A stretch of DNA of 6,045 nucleotides, taken from an uncultured Synergistales bacterium. GTDB taxonomy: Bacteria; Synergistota; Synergistia; Synergistales; Aminobacteriaceae. Positions 5,725 through 6,045 of this stretch are shown here, in pieces. The notes beneath the pieces are model-generated. The model had not been told where the DNA came from and searched no databases. It was given only the letters and a program-made list of their open reading frames with translations. Both the position numbers and the translations under genes were made by a program. The stretch spans positions 1-6,045 of the forward strand of contig CAJOEQ010000186.1 of NCBI GenBank assembly GCA_905233515.1, written 5' to 3'. The stretch's first letter is position 1, and every line of letters begins with the position of its first letter.

Positions 5725-6045
5725 ATGAAAAAATTTTTATTGCTCGTAATAATTGCGCTGATTTCAAGTTTTGCTCTCTTATGGGTAAATATTGACGTGA
5801 ATCCTGAGAGAGTTACAACAATTTTTGCGTCGTCAGCATTCTATGATGTGAACGATAAATTATTTCACGTGAGATTATCGCCCGCGTCTGAATGGCAAAT
5901 TACAATCCCGCTAAACGAAATGGGCAAATGGCTCCCCTTAGTGGCCGTTAACGCTGAAGACGGAAGATTTTATAATCACATGGGAATAGATATTCTTGCT
6001 TTATTACGAGCAATTTATCAAGATATTACGCGCGCTCATATTGTG
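5725..6045 (+). CDS. pbpC: Membrane-anchored GT51 peptidoglycan glycosyltransferase, PBP1C-like (partial, 3' end outside window)
   Basis: The first 107 codons are visible. MKK and a hydrophobic segment at residues 4-20 form an uncleaved membrane anchor, placing the rest in the periplasm. A short beta-rich segment follows (LFHVRLSPASEWQITIPLNE, about 46-65); it resembles the 'LRAFLSPDGQWRLPV' style linker of PBP1C and differs from PBP1A. AVNAEDGRFYNHMGID at 74-89 is the GT51 donor-site motif (EDxxFxxHxG), with catalytic Glu78, then LALLRAIYQDI. GT51 enzymes polymerise lipid II into glycan strands. PBP1C normally adds a transpeptidase domain, which cannot be seen here. ATG is 3 nt after the transporter stop with no strong Shine-Dalgarno, so coupling is likely. 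GT51 is sure; PBP1C rather than monofunctional MtgA or PBP1A is a fair inference. Confidence 0.85.
   Translation, partial: MKKFLLLVIIALISSFALLWVNIDVNPERVTTIFASSAFYDVNDKLFHVRLSPASEWQITIPLNEMGKWLPLVAVNAEDGRFYNHMGIDILALLRAIYQDITRAHIV

Noticed and set aside
1..6045. CcrM-like GANTC methylation signal
   Set aside because: Only GAGTC/GACTC is strongly enriched; GATTC/GAATC is close to expectation, so a GANTC rule does not explain the pattern.

Overview
The window looks like the chromosome of an AT-rich (roughly 40% GC by eye) bacterium using the standard code. TGA is a real stop for tmk and for the S55 gene, and it is also the recoding signal in prfB. Two features hint at a Gram-negative-type (diderm) anaerobe: a secreted S55-type protease of the non-sporulation kind, and a PBP1C-like peptidoglycan glycosyltransferase. 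Together with a DUF327 gene next to tmk they make Synergistota my best guess, with Firmicutes-like lineages as the alternative. This assignment is inference from gene content, not from a marker gene.

Left part, minus strand (positions 3875 down to 1): a very tight operon in the order prfB (release factor 2) > secreted SpoIVB/S55-like peptidase > tmk (dTMP kinase) > DUF327/YaaR-family protein > first 16 codons of a further gene. Adjacent genes overlap by 4-8 nt or are separated by 1-4 nt. The tmk-DUF327 pairing resembles the tmk-yaaQ-yaaR-holB cluster of Bacillus, so the cut-off gene could be holB, but its 16 visible residues do not prove that.

prfB carries the classical autoregulatory +1 frameshift site (CTT TGA C, with UGA as codon 26). 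It also carries a second, unexpected reading-frame break in the C-terminal domain near 3008-3020. The intact C-terminus continues in another frame down to 2766. The break looks like a 10-nt deletion between short GCAA repeats, or an assembly error, because RF2 is normally essential.

Centre (3876-4086): a 211-bp AT-rich divergent intergenic region. It holds a good extended -10 for the rightward genes, a weaker candidate for prfB, and a small all-AT palindrome in the presumed leader of the rightward transcript.

Right part, plus strand: a TTG-started Na+/phosphate cotransporter (NptA/YjbB type) with a C-terminal PhoU-like domain, followed after 3 nt by the start of a membrane-anchored GT51 (PbpC-like) peptidoglycan glycosyltransferase that runs off the window.

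Nothing here is a clear new defence or mobile system: I see no CRISPR, IS, tRNA or rRNA. The items most worth checking are the second prfB frame break, the standalone S55 protease inside a housekeeping operon, and a strong excess of the pentamer GAGTC/GACTC (44 copies counted).
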